This document shows, piece by piece, positions 17,601 through 25,165 of a stretch of DNA of 64,000 nucleotides. Position 1 is the stretch's first letter; every line of letters starts with the position of its first letter. Source of the DNA: Niabella ginsenosidivorans (GTDB lineage: Bacteria > Bacteroidota > Bacteroidia > Chitinophagales > Chitinophagaceae). The position numbers were made by a program, and so were the translations under genes. The notes beneath the pieces were generated by a model. It had not been told where the DNA came from. It searched no databases and was given only the letters and a program-made list of their open reading frames with translations. The stretch lies in NCBI RefSeq assembly GCF_001654455.1, contig NZ_CP015772.1:5022001-5086000 (forward strand), read 5' to 3'.

Positions 17601-17616
17601 AGAGCGGTTGGTTTGA
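14602..17616 (+). CDS. TOTE-type primase (AEP)/SF2 helicase fusion
   Basis: A 1004-residue fusion starting at TTG one base after the upstream stop; no ATG is near. Residues about 1-260 form an archaeo-eukaryotic primase domain with the catalytic FIAADFDEQ (about 102-110), the sGKGGHVWIF motif (about 137) and LIALPLH. The helicase part (about 370-720) has Walker A APPGAGKT, DECHH (about 483), FTATPF (about 508) and a motif VI-like IGRVQRSE (about 681). The last 280 residues are unassigned. Primases of this group were predicted to act in TOTE conflict systems. A role against mobile DNA is therefore expected, not shown. Confidence 0.85.
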   Translation: MPEISIDRKLQLFRSLFKGREDVFATRWEIPSGSGKEAKSGYMPAYLYDPYRYRAHKMKGGTFQNYADKKYLPLTDDQLVKHLNGEQLVGLYPLLPDNTSWFIAADFDEQNWLSDSQKFIECCAAKKIPAYLERSRSGKGGHVWIFFKEPYPAIKSRKIFLSLLNESGTVSVFDKNSSFDRLFPNQDRLSGKGLGNLIALPLHKTALDQGNSCFIDPQTLLPFPDQWDFLSGIQKVGTGALDDIYHSISAEKSVAATVDQKETTDHLTIFLNDRLQLNRSAIPVPLINFLKEELNFSNSAFLIKKKIGKNTYGTERYFRLIEETERAVIIPKGFAGRLLRFCRNANIHFSFEDHRTKKASALFTFQAGLRYYQVPAMEAAAKKDMGVIVAPPGAGKTIIGLKIIAEKQQPALIVVHRKQLMDQWMDRIEAFLGIPKQKIGKIGQGKSTIGEHITVATIQSLVKELTKTEGAEIKDSFGTILIDECHHIPAESYRNTIQQFNSYYLYGFTATPFRKYNDGRLIFIHLGEIIAEITAQQTGRHKQATVIVRNTDLDVPFNSKTDRFETLSKILVHDSGRNKLILQDITNELNCGKKVVILTERKEHIDSLQQYLKQSYEVVTLSGDDTESSRTAKWKLLNTCSYQALITTAQFFGEGTDLQNANCLFLVYPFSFEGKLIQYIGRVQRSELTPVIYDYRDIKIDYLNRMFLKRNTYYRKLIRQANLFDDPVEEEVPIAEKSTLVMLDKEISVPIELLEFRYGSIAFTYSIDAAIKLEFEIQHDDMRPEFEVLKPYFTKALKSKHIKVAVYAEIEKGQLVSQLASSDDIKKIDRQIIDGVRFQFITRPLLGRINPDNKNESDQQLQTKHPLYESGKELLEDALKYAQFKHHRHLRYLADNHVGHLVKIRFVLQPFSFVFLLEGPEQFHIILETLDTEEASYLWHIPKRVSELPKSLVAIDRDLDIIRKQGRQGFLTAPPENFNRILHDYSDDQKGFILWKHALEERLV

Positions 17617-17627
17617 AACAAATAGGC

Positions 17628-17664
17628 TATCCGAATTTGCAATGTGCAAACTTTGCACATTGCT
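17628..17664. repeat. Second copy of RhuM palindromic segment
   Basis: GCAATGTGCAAA-C-TTTGCACATTGC (17639-17663) is a perfect 12-bp inverted repeat around one base. With the preceding TATCCGAATTT it matches 18589-18625 inside the RhuM-Fic gene except at the centre base. Read on the minus strand it encodes ESNVQSLHIANSD, nearly the same peptide as in that gene. Similarity fades on both sides, so it is probably a relic of a duplicated RhuM gene segment. Confidence 0.65.
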
Positions 17665-17833
17665 CTCACTACACTTCCGTCTTAAAATAATTGCTGTAAA
17701 ATGGAGATTGGTTAAATTTTGCGACAAGCTGTTGCACAATTATACCTGATTGATTTTCAGTTTTTTTTGAGAAACGTCTATTTGGACAACAACCTGTTGA
17801 CCAATTAATCCAACAGCCTGTTGGACTACTTTC

Positions 17834-18808
17834 TTAATTTCTGAGATTAATTAAATTAACAACAACCTTTACCATCATTTCCATTTCTTCCGGTTTACTT
17901 TCAGCAATCATCAGTGTAAGCGCCACCAGGGCATTATCTGCAATCCGGCGGGAGCCGTCTTCCTTATAAAGCAATTTGTTTTTTTCCAGGAACCATACAA
18001 ATAAAAATGCGGCAATTCTTTTGTTACCGTCACTAAAGGAGTGGTTTTTTATTACAAAGTACAACAGGTGAGCGGCCTTTTCCTCCACACTCCGGTACAG
18101 GTCTTCTCCTCCAAATGTCTGATAAATGGCTGCCAGTGATCCCTGGAAAGATTCGTCTTTTTCATTGCCAAATAAAGAACTGCCGCCAAACTTTTCCCGC
18201 AGCTCGTTAATAGCAGCCATAGCTTCTTCATAACTGATCCGGAAGAACTCGTCTTTAGTTGTTTCCCTAATTTCCAAAACCTGGTGATCGTACTGATCCA
18301 ACACATCCAGCGCGTAGGTATAATCGGTAATTACTTTAAGCAATCCGCTGGCCTGGTCTGAATTAAGGGGGTGGTTTTCGAGCACATTGCCCAAAAGTTT
18401 AACGGTTTGCTTTAACTGCTCCAGCTGCTGGCTTTGTTCCTCCAGCCGCTTTTCGTTAACGGTATAGCCTTTAACCAGGTATTCTTTCAGTATGGTATTG
18501 GCCCAGATACGGAATTGTGTACCTTTTGGGGATTTTACCCTGTAACCGACTGAAATAATAACATCCAGGCTGAAAAAAGCAACAGGTCTATCCGAATTTG
18601 CAATGTGCAAATTTTGCACATTGCTTTCCCTGCTTAATTCCTTTTCCTTAAAAACATTGTTGATATGTTTGGTAATAACAGATCGCTCACGATCAAATAA
18701 TTGAGCAATCTGTTCCCGCCGAAGCCAAATTGTTTCTTTTTCTAATCTGACGTCAATGGAGGTTTGTCCATCCTGTGCCTGATAAATGACTATTTCTCCT
18801 GTTTCCAT
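17834..18808 (-). CDS. RhuM-family/Fic-domain fusion protein
   Basis: A 324-residue protein. The N-terminal RhuM (virulence-protein RhuM) domain covers about 1-135 with TIWLRREQIAQLFDRERSVI, then FFSLDVIISVGYRV and GTQFRIWANTILKEYLVKGY. A coiled linker (KRLEEQSQQLEQLKQTVKLL) leads to a C-terminal Fic/Doc domain with HSFSDGNKR near residue 254, close to HxFx(D/E)GNxR. Fic enzymes transfer AMP or other phosphates to target proteins; Doc relatives are toxins. RhuM-Fic proteins are common next to restriction systems and integrases. It stands alone, opposite to the upstream genes, between the primase-helicase and the integrase. Confidence 0.85.
   Translation of the reverse strand: METGEIVIYQAQDGQTSIDVRLEKETIWLRREQIAQLFDRERSVITKHINNVFKEKELSRESNVQNLHIANSDRPVAFFSLDVIISVGYRVKSPKGTQFRIWANTILKEYLVKGYTVNEKRLEEQSQQLEQLKQTVKLLGNVLENHPLNSDQASGLLKVITDYTYALDVLDQYDHQVLEIRETTKDEFFRISYEEAMAAINELREKFGGSSLFGNEKDESFQGSLAAIYQTFGGEDLYRSVEEKAAHLLYFVIKNHSFSDGNKRIAAFLFVWFLEKNKLLYKEDGSRRIADNALVALTLMIAESKPEEMEMMVKVVVNLINLRN
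18589..18625. repeat. Palindrome inside RhuM domain, copy 1
   Basis: GCAATGTGCAAA-T-TTTGCACATTGC (18600-18624) lies within the coding sequence for ESNVQNLHIANSD of the RhuM domain. Its twin is at 17628-17664. As RNA it would form a 12-bp hairpin near the 5' end of the message, which may affect translation. Confidence 0.6.
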
Positions 18809-18857
18809 AGTTGAATTTAAAGTATTTGAGTAAAAGAATATGTTTTAAGCCGGAGCA

Positions 18858-20117
18858 TTATCCAAAATCGACCAATGCTTTCATCATTTTCTTTTTGGCC
18901 TCCAGATCAAAGCCGCCAAGATAAAATTGCGTTGTTTTTATGTCGCTATGCCCCAGGCTTTCTGAAATAAATTCCACGCTTGCCCCACTTCTTAAAAGCA
19001 TGGTTGAAAAGGAATGACGCGCTACATAAGTAGTCAGGGATAATCCAAATCCTAACTCTGTGCCGATTCTTTTCATCCATTTGTTGGTAACCTTGATGAA
19101 CTGTAGCACTTTATCCATCCTGATTTGGGCATCATCCGTAGCATCAACAATATTAAACACCAACTCTTGCGGCTTTCCGGGCTTATTACCCCACTGACCG
19201 ATAATATTATTAATGATCTTATTTCTGATAACGGTGATTCTTTTAGGCCGCTGCCGGTTGAGTCGTTTTGTTTTTTCATGGTACACCACAATAATGTCGT
19301 CCTGCAAGTTTTCCCACCTAAGATTGGCAATATCCCGCATATTTAGTCCATTTGCGAGGTATGATAGTTTCCAGAACGCAAGTGACCGGTTAACAAAATA
19401 GTCATCCGACGCAGCTTGGTATTCAAATATTTTTTTTAACTGCTCTTTACTTAATGACCGTTTAGTTCCCAGCGTAGTAGGGATCTGGTATTTATTACGT
19501 CCAAAGGGGTAAAATTTTGGATTAAAGTAGCCGTCTGCAATGGCTTTATTAACAACAGCCCTGACGTTGCGCAGGTAAATGCCTACCGTTGTAAGGCTAT
19601 TATTCCGGGCAAGCATATCATTTTCAAAATCCTGAAGATATTTTATAGTAACATTTTCCAGTCGCATGTTGGGCCGAAATATCTCTAACGCATTGATGGT
19701 TGTCTGATAGTTGGTGGCGGTTCCAACCCGGTCTTCCTTTTTGAGCTGGGCGATGAGTTCATCAAACGCATTTTTCAATGTCTGGTACTTTATGGGCTTT
19801 TCAAAAAACTCTTCCTGGAATTCCCGGAAAGAGAAAGGCACAATTTTTTTAACCAGCTCCATTGCTTTGGTTTCTATAGCTACGATTTCATTGCGAGTGG
19901 TTTTATATTTTCCCCGCGGATTTGGATCATTTATTAGCTCCCATTCTTTTTTATTGGCGGTGTACCCCGTTCCGTAATATCTTCGTTCTCCCTTATAGGT
20001 AATTTTAAGTTTTAAAGGGTAGCGATCATCTTGCATAGTACGTCTGTAATCCGGGATGATTTGAGTAAAAATATGCTGTTTATTCATAGCTAAAATTTGA
20101 GACATCATTTGAGACAT
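18858..20117 (-). CDS. Tyrosine integrase of the accessory element
   Basis: A 419-residue site-specific recombinase. Residues about 25-75 look like an Arm-binding N-terminal domain (YPLKLKITYKGERRYYGTGY). A phage-type SAM-like core-binding domain covers about 110-215. The catalytic domain ends with ARHSFSTMLLRSGASVEFIS, LGHSDIKTTQFYL (catalytic Tyr). The first ATG is used; MNKQHIF ten residues in is an alternative. It sits about 130 bp from the tRNA-Asn 3' fragment with its 5' end toward it, as expected for the element's own integrase. Confidence 0.9.
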   Translation of the reverse strand: MSQMMSQILAMNKQHIFTQIIPDYRRTMQDDRYPLKLKITYKGERRYYGTGYTANKKEWELINDPNPRGKYKTTRNEIVAIETKAMELVKKIVPFSFREFQEEFFEKPIKYQTLKNAFDELIAQLKKEDRVGTATNYQTTINALEIFRPNMRLENVTIKYLQDFENDMLARNNSLTTVGIYLRNVRAVVNKAIADGYFNPKFYPFGRNKYQIPTTLGTKRSLSKEQLKKIFEYQAASDDYFVNRSLAFWKLSYLANGLNMRDIANLRWENLQDDIIVVYHEKTKRLNRQRPKRITVIRNKIINNIIGQWGNKPGKPQELVFNIVDATDDAQIRMDKVLQFIKVTNKWMKRIGTELGFGLSLTTYVARHSFSTMLLRSGASVEFISESLGHSDIKTTQFYLGGFDLEAKKKMMKALVDFG

Positions 20118-20247
20118 GTATTGTCAAAAACAAGTGTTTTCAACTTTAAGCTAAAATAAAGATTAATCCTTTGAAACGCAGTACAGCAAAGGGTTTCAGG
20201 CAGTAACTGAATGTGAATAACACTAACTGAAAGGATAATTTTAGCGG

Positions 20248-20290
20248 CTGTTAATCAGAGGGTCGCTGGTTCAAGTCCAGCAGGGGGAGC
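20248..20290 (+). other. Attachment site: 3' half of tRNA-Asn(GTT)
   Basis: The segment runs from the anticodon loop CTGTTAA (anticodon GTT) through a perfect T arm (GCTGG-TTCAAGT-CCAGC) to the acceptor strand AGGGGGA and discriminator G. The 5' half and a pairing anticodon stem are missing (AGCGG instead of TCTGA), so it is a tRNA fragment, not a gene. Integrases often use tRNA 3' ends as att sites. With this orientation the element lies to the left and the intact tRNA-Asn should be beyond the left edge. Confidence 0.85.
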
Positions 20291-20323
20291 TGAAGACGAA
20301 TTAAAAAAACGTCAACGAACGCT

Positions 20324-20348
20324 GAAACCCGCTATAGTAGCGGGTTTC
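20324..20348 (+). terminator. Hairpin after the tRNA-Asn fragment
   Basis: GAAACCCGCT and AGCGGGTTTC form a perfect 10-bp stem with loop ATAGT. The following GTCATTTTGG is only weakly T-rich. It probably was the terminator of the original tRNA-Asn gene, now left behind the att fragment. Confidence 0.7.
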
Positions 20349-20512
20349 GTCATTTTGGCACCTTGTGTCATTTCCGCTGAAATCCGCCCATTTCCGTTGG
20401 TTTATTTGCCATTTTCTTTGCCGTTTTGTTTGCCATTTGCACGGGTTTTGATACTCCCTGTCTGAAAAATGCAGGAATAAGCCCGGCAATTGTGAACCAA
20501 AGAGAAGACATC

Positions 20513-21754
20513 ATGGCAGTATCCATCGGCATCTTAATAAATTATCGTAACCGGAAAAACAAGAAAGGGCTTTACCCTATCCATATCCGTGTTACAATTG
20601 ATAATAATCCCCAGTATTACCTGGTGGATCTTCCCGTAAAGGTGAGCATGAAAGATTGGACGGGCAATGATCTTTTCTGGGTGGCCGAAACTAACCCCTA
20701 TAATCTTGAAATTAATGAAGCCATTAATCAAATGCGCACTAAGATTATTGATTTACACCGGAGTTTGTATTCCCAGAAAAGAAAGTTCTCCTTTTACCAT
20801 ATTGATAAAGTCCTCGGTTTTAAAGGAAACGGGGAGATTTTCAACGATTATTTCAAAAACTATATGAGAAAGCCGCCGCCAACGGTGGTTATTACCGATG
20901 TTACCTGGGAGAAATATGATGCCTTTATGAAGCACCTGGATAAGTTTAACCCTGCCCTGCGCTTTGATGAGATCGACTGGGAGATGGTAGCCCGTATCCG
21001 TAATTATCTTGCAGAGCAGCGTGGGAGAAAAGGCGATTTACTCGCCCCGGCAACCATAAAATCTTACTTTGACAAGTTTAAAGTGGTACTGGAATATGCG
21101 GCCAAGCGAGACGGGATGCTGGATGTTAAACAAGTGGAATCCTTTTTTGAGGACGTAAAAATCTCCGTACCGGATAAAGAAGAGGGACTGCACCTGGAAA
21201 TTACCGAAATCCAGGCTTTCAAGAAAGTGGTAACGGATAAACAATACCCCGTCCAAAAGCGGGATCAGAAGTTATTCCTTTTCCAGATTTATACCGGCTA
21301 TTATTACAACGACCTGAAAACTTTAAAACGAAAACACGTACGGAGAGATTTTGAACATGGGTATTACATCATCGGCGAACGCGATAAAAACGGGAACGCT
21401 ACGATCATCCCGCTATGGAAGTTCCCGGATGGCGTTGCCACGCTGGAAGAATTTATGGATCCCAATACAGAAAGCGAGTACTGGTTCCGCAGGAATATTT
21501 TTGTAGACCCGCAGGTGTATAACCGGAATGTAAAGGTGATTGCCAAGGCTGCCGGAATTAAAAGGGAGATTTCTAATAAAATTGCCCGTCATACCAATAT
21601 ACAAATGTGGATCCGCCTGGGCGCAAAACGGCCGGTAGTTTCCAAAATGGCCGGACATGAAAAAGAAGCTACTACCGAAAATTACTATAAAGTAAATATT
21701 GCTGAAGTGATTGCCGGAACCGAAAATGTAAGCTTTACTGCACTAGGGATATAA
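20513..21754 (+). CDS. Second tyrosine integrase
   Basis: A 413-residue Bacteroidota-type tyrosine recombinase starting MAVSIGILINYRNRKNKKGL. The ATG at 20513 is preferred over an in-frame start 87 bp upstream because it begins the family's Arm-binding domain. A SAM-like domain spans about 110-210. The catalytic domain shows QIYTGYYYNDLKTLKRKHV, ARHTNIQMWIRLGAKRPVVS and MAGHEKEATTENYYKV with the probable nucleophile Tyr. It lies on the far side of the att fragment from the first integrase, so it probably belongs to a different or older insertion. A strong hairpin terminator follows directly. Confidence 0.88.
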   Translation: MAVSIGILINYRNRKNKKGLYPIHIRVTIDNNPQYYLVDLPVKVSMKDWTGNDLFWVAETNPYNLEINEAINQMRTKIIDLHRSLYSQKRKFSFYHIDKVLGFKGNGEIFNDYFKNYMRKPPPTVVITDVTWEKYDAFMKHLDKFNPALRFDEIDWEMVARIRNYLAEQRGRKGDLLAPATIKSYFDKFKVVLEYAAKRDGMLDVKQVESFFEDVKISVPDKEEGLHLEITEIQAFKKVVTDKQYPVQKRDQKLFLFQIYTGYYYNDLKTLKRKHVRRDFEHGYYIIGERDKNGNATIIPLWKFPDGVATLEEFMDPNTESEYWFRRNIFVDPQVYNRNVKVIAKAAGIKREISNKIARHTNIQMWIRLGAKRPVVSKMAGHEKEATTENYYKVNIAEVIAGTENVSFTALGI

Positions 21755-21755
21755 A

Positions 21756-21789
21756 AAATGCCAAACGATAATGCTTTCGTTTGGCATTT
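21756..21789. terminator. Convergent terminator
   Basis: AAATGCCAAACGA and TCGTTTGGCATTT form a perfect 13-bp stem with an 8-base loop. It starts two bases after the integrase stop and lies before the 3' end of the convergent hydrolase gene, with T or A runs on each side, so it can serve both. Confidence 0.8.
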
Positions 21790-21807
21790 CCTGTTTTCTG
21801 AAAACAG

Positions 21808-22737
21808 CTATGCAAGATGTGCTTTAAAGAATGGAATAATCTGTTCCAATGCTTTAGATGTATATTCTGGCGTATCATACAGATTATAGTGGCTTGCTCC
21901 CTGAACAACCTGGATACTCTTTTGTTTTGATGCTGCTTTATCAAACAACTCAAAACCGTCCCTGTACGAACCAAAAGCACCCACTTTATCGCCAACTACC
22001 ACGTGCAGTGGTTGTGTAAGTAATAATTCTGCCAGATGGAAGGCGTCAAAAGCCATTGCTTTATCCAAACTATCCACACGCAGATGGTTGGGAGAGTTCT
22101 GGTGTTGTCCTCTTGGTGTCTGGTAGTAATCAACGGCTTCTATGATATCGATATCATTTAATCCTGCTGCTTTTCTATCTTCCTGTGAATTGGGTCTGTA
22201 AACGGTAACCGCTGGTTCAGCACCTCTTGCCTGTGCGGTACGTTGTTTGGCAATTCCCTCCAAAGTTTTTATAGCTGCATCAGCAGTAAAATCTCCCTCA
22301 CGAAGCAAACGCCCGTAATTGGCACCAACAACGGTTACTACGGCTTTAAACCGTCTTTCGGTCATTGCCGCATTAGCAGCATACCCGCCACCGCCACAAA
22401 CACCCAAAACACCAATTTTTTCTTCGTCTATATAATCTAAAGTTGTCAGAAAGTCTGCTGCACAACGGAAATCTTCTACGCGGGTTGCCGGGTCTTCTAA
22501 AAACCGCACTTCGCCACCGCTTTCGCCCTGATTGGACGCATCAAACGCCAACGTAACAAATCCCGCTTCTGCTAATGCCTTACCGTAAATATTTCCGGCT
22601 GTCTGCTCTTTACAACTGCTTATAGGGTGCGCACAAACAATCGCCGGGTATCTTTTAGTTTCGTCAAAGTCTTTCGGGAATTGCAAAATACCTGCCACAT
22701 CCCAATTCCTGTTTTTGAATTTTACTGCTTTCATCAC
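21808..22737 (-). CDS. Alpha/beta hydrolase, YcjY/dienelactone-hydrolase-like
   Basis: A 309-residue cytoplasmic hydrolase. It shows the oxyanion-side HPISSCKEQTAGNIYGKALA, then LAFDASNQGESGG and the nucleophile elbow LGVCGGGGYAANAA (about 108-121), with Cys where Ser is usual. The end DTPEYTSKALEQIIPFFKAHL and VQGASHYNLYD supply the probable catalytic His. The Cys in the elbow is like that of dienelactone hydrolases. It is followed on the same strand, 90 bp upstream, by an AraC regulator that may control it. The substrate is unknown. Confidence 0.85.
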   Translation of the reverse strand: MMKAVKFKNRNWDVAGILQFPKDFDETKRYPAIVCAHPISSCKEQTAGNIYGKALAEAGFVTLAFDASNQGESGGEVRFLEDPATRVEDFRCAADFLTTLDYIDEEKIGVLGVCGGGGYAANAAMTERRFKAVVTVVGANYGRLLREGDFTADAAIKTLEGIAKQRTAQARGAEPAVTVYRPNSQEDRKAAGLNDIDIIEAVDYYQTPRGQHQNSPNHLRVDSLDKAMAFDAFHLAELLLTQPLHVVVGDKVGAFGSYRDGFELFDKAASKQKSIQVVQGASHYNLYDTPEYTSKALEQIIPFFKAHLA

Positions 22738-22827
22738 TATTTATCTTTAAAAGTTATTTGAACAATGCAAAGATATTTTGGCTTAAAAGCACTACCCTTA
22801 AAGTAATTACGGGAAGACTTTAACTAT

Positions 22828-23715
22828 TTACTGATTACGGAAAACGCTTGGAGAAATACCGGTTTCCTTTTTGAAAAAAGTAGCGAAGTAGGATGGATAT
22901 TCAAATCCCAGACTAAAGGCAATTTCGCTAATAGATAAAGAAGTTGTTCTTAGTTTGTTTTTTGCTACCTGGATAAGCAATTGATGAATATGTTCCTGTG
23001 GCGAACGCCCTGTATAGTGCTTAATAAGGTCGCCGAAATAATTGGAAGACAAATTCGCCCTATCTGAAAAGTAAGAAACCGAGGGCATTTTCAGAGCACG
23101 CTGCGCATCGTCATAATACGCTTCGAGATTCTTGTAAAAATCCGCTACAGTAGTATTGTATAGTTCTTCCCTCGTATCAAATTGCCTGCTATAAAATTTT
23201 TGGATATAGGACAGGATCAACGAAGCATAGGAAATTACAATGTCTTTAGAAAAGTGCTCACTCGCGTCAAATTCTTTTAGTGCCTTTTTAAAAAGGTCAG
23301 TAATTGTTTTCTCTTCCTCTTTAGTTATAAAGAGCGCCTCGTGATTATTGTAATAAGTAAAACTGTATTCTTTGGCTATTTTTCTGAACAGCCCCGCATC
23401 AATAAGAATATGATACCCTGAAATCTGATGTTCTATGTCCCATTGAAGAAAATCTCCGGGCTGGTCGAGATACACAAAAGCATCTGCCTGGTCGAATATT
23501 GTCTGACCAAAATTCTTGTCTTTGTCAAAGTTCAGCTTAATTGCCAGGAGATAAAAATCGAGCTCAATAGGAGCAGATTTTCTTCTCATATCCTGTTGCT
23601 TGTGGTATTCCACCAAATGAATATGATTATTTTTAAAGCCGCTTATATTGGTATATTCAAGAAATTCTTTTATGTTATACTTTTTCTTCAATGCTTTATC
23701 AATTACAAAGCACAA
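22828..23715 (-). CDS. AraC-family transcription regulator
   Basis: A 295-residue regulator. The C-terminal AraC double helix-turn-helix (about 195-295) reads YTGRSPQEHIHQLLIQVAKN, then LSISEIAFSLGFEYPSYFAT and FFKKETGISPSVFRNQ. The N-terminal half is the usual ligand-sensing region of the Bacteroidota type (DQPGDFLQWDIEHQISGYHI). No ATG opens the frame; the longest form uses TTG, and the TTG before KKKYNIKEFL, about ten codons in, is also plausible. It lies immediately upstream of the hydrolase gene on the same strand. Confidence 0.85.
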   Translation of the reverse strand: MCFVIDKALKKKYNIKEFLEYTNISGFKNNHIHLVEYHKQQDMRRKSAPIELDFYLLAIKLNFDKDKNFGQTIFDQADAFVYLDQPGDFLQWDIEHQISGYHILIDAGLFRKIAKEYSFTYYNNHEALFITKEEEKTITDLFKKALKEFDASEHFSKDIVISYASLILSYIQKFYSRQFDTREELYNTTVADFYKNLEAYYDDAQRALKMPSVSYFSDRANLSSNYFGDLIKHYTGRSPQEHIHQLLIQVAKNKLRTTSLSISEIAFSLGFEYPSYFATFFKKETGISPSVFRNQ

Positions 23716-23943
23716 ATTTAAAAATTAACAGGGAGGCGAGCTTTAAGTTTTTACTGAAATGTTTTCGCTTTTTACAGCTTAATACTAATAAATATCCTAT
23801 TAAAATGCAAGCGATGATTACGAAACAAAGAATGATAGCTTTGCTGCGTTGGGTATATAATGGCTAAAAGTCCCAGATAACAATATCTCACCTGTTTGAT
23901 TTTTGATAGGGAATAGTTTGCGGGTTTAAATGCAAACCTGAAG

Positions 23944-24243
23944 ATGAACCCGGCAAAGCCTTATACATTGGTAATGATCCCTGCGGAAGAATGGCAGGCC
24001 CTAAAGGATCAGCTGCAGCAAATCCGGGAAGAACTACGCCATCAAAGGGAACAATACAAAGAACCGGGAATTACTGCCGATTATATCCTTGCTTCGGTAT
24101 TTATGAAAGCGGTAGACATCAAAAAAAGCAAATTGTACGAACTGATTGCTGAAAACAAAATTAAGACCGTGAAAAAAAGCAGGCATTTATATGTACTTGC
24201 CACGGAAGTAAAAAGGTATTTTACTGATCCGGATATCCGGTAA
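23944..24243 (+). CDS. Small HTH_17/excisionase-like DNA-binding protein
   Basis: A 99-residue protein. The first 45 residues form a coiled coil (EEWQALKDQLQQIREELRHQ). Residues about 52-95 look like a MerR/excisionase-type helix-turn-helix (DIKKSKLYELIAENKIKTVK, then HLYVLATEVKRYF). Proteins like this accompany Bacteroidota integrative elements as excisionase or regulator. It stands alone beside decayed genes, 2 kb from the second integrase, so it may be a leftover of that element. Confidence 0.75.
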   Translation: MNPAKPYTLVMIPAEEWQALKDQLQQIREELRHQREQYKEPGITADYILASVFMKAVDIKKSKLYELIAENKIKTVKKSRHLYVLATEVKRYFTDPDIR

Positions 24244-24293
24244 TTATTCTGAACAAACCCCTTTCTTAGCAGTATAATGGTTGAAGGTTTCTG

Positions 24294-25165
24294 TCACAAT
24301 GATAAGGAATACGACAACAGTTTTCCGGAGTTGTGCCGCGCCACCAGCTGGTTGGGTGCAACAAATTTTAATTCCTCAAGGTCTGATGCATAATCATAAA
24401 TCTTTTCGGGATCCTGGGTTTCTTGTCCTCTTTCATCATAGCCTTTCGGTTCCAGTTCCTGCAGGGTTAATTCCGTTACTATCTTTCGGGAGTCGATATT
24501 AATTAACAGCAAACGCCCAAATCTTGTTAAAGCAACAATTATCTTATCTGTAATAAAAAAGGTTTGATAATTTAATGAATCCGGTTCTTCCGCCGGCAGC
24601 GGATCTACATTGTCAAAGATCTCGGACTGGGAAATTTCTCCTGCATGGTTTACCAACGGAAAGGAATACCATTCAATACCTTCATCATAATGTGGGGCAG
24701 TAACAAACAGGCTCTCATCAGGAGAAAAGCCGCCCATGATCCGGTCATTGCAGGCTTTTAGTTTTCTCTATTGTTATATTTCCTTCGGATTGTTTAATAA
24801 GAAACAGTATACAATCATCCTGCCCCGCGGCGGCTTCCAGCAATATCATTTCAGGAGCTGGTGTACGATGGAACGTATAATTGTTTTCCTGCTTACTGGT
24901 AAGATCAACGGTCGAAATAATTTCAAAATTTGAAAGATCCATCATTGTCAGCCGGTCTTTTTCCGGTCCGGGGGTTATAAAAAACACATGGGTTTCTGTA
25001 AAAAACAGATCTCCTCCCAGGAAAGCATCCCAGGCTTCGTGCTTCTGCCGGAAGAGTACAGTTCCGTCATTGTGGCCAACCGTACGGCGTTTATTTCCGC
25101 AATTCCGATTAATAAGCCATCTGGGCTAATGGTAATACGTGGCGGAACATATTTACCCCAATGCA
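24294..25165 (-). pseudogene. Broken beta-propeller-like gene
   Basis: Three minus-strand frames join into one propeller-like protein. ITISPDGLLIGIAEIN shifts near 25080 into GHNDGTVLFRQKHEAWDAF and LGGDLFFTETHVFFITPGPE; the frame then shifts again near 24755 into CNDRIMGGFSPDESLFV and continues to LVARHNSGKLLSYSLSL. The repeated FSPD/ISPDG-type strands fit a WD40 or YncE-like propeller. Two frameshifts and the loss of the N-terminus (fused to SusC sequence) make it non-functional. Confidence 0.75.

Noticed and set aside
17720-17833. 36-residue frame after the RhuM-Fic stop (IKKVVQQAVGLIGQQ...)
   Set aside because: No start codon, no family match; the hairpins CCAACAG/CTGTTGG explain part of the regular look. 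Too short to call.
20248-20290. Functional tRNA gene
   Set aside because: The acceptor 5' strand, D arm and a pairing anticodon stem are absent; only the 3' half is present.
20513-21754. Second integrase as catalytically dead because box I has TGYYYNDL without Arg
   Set aside because: Related Bacteroidota integrases often have TGLYYKDL-like text here, so a missing Arg cannot be claimed without an alignment.
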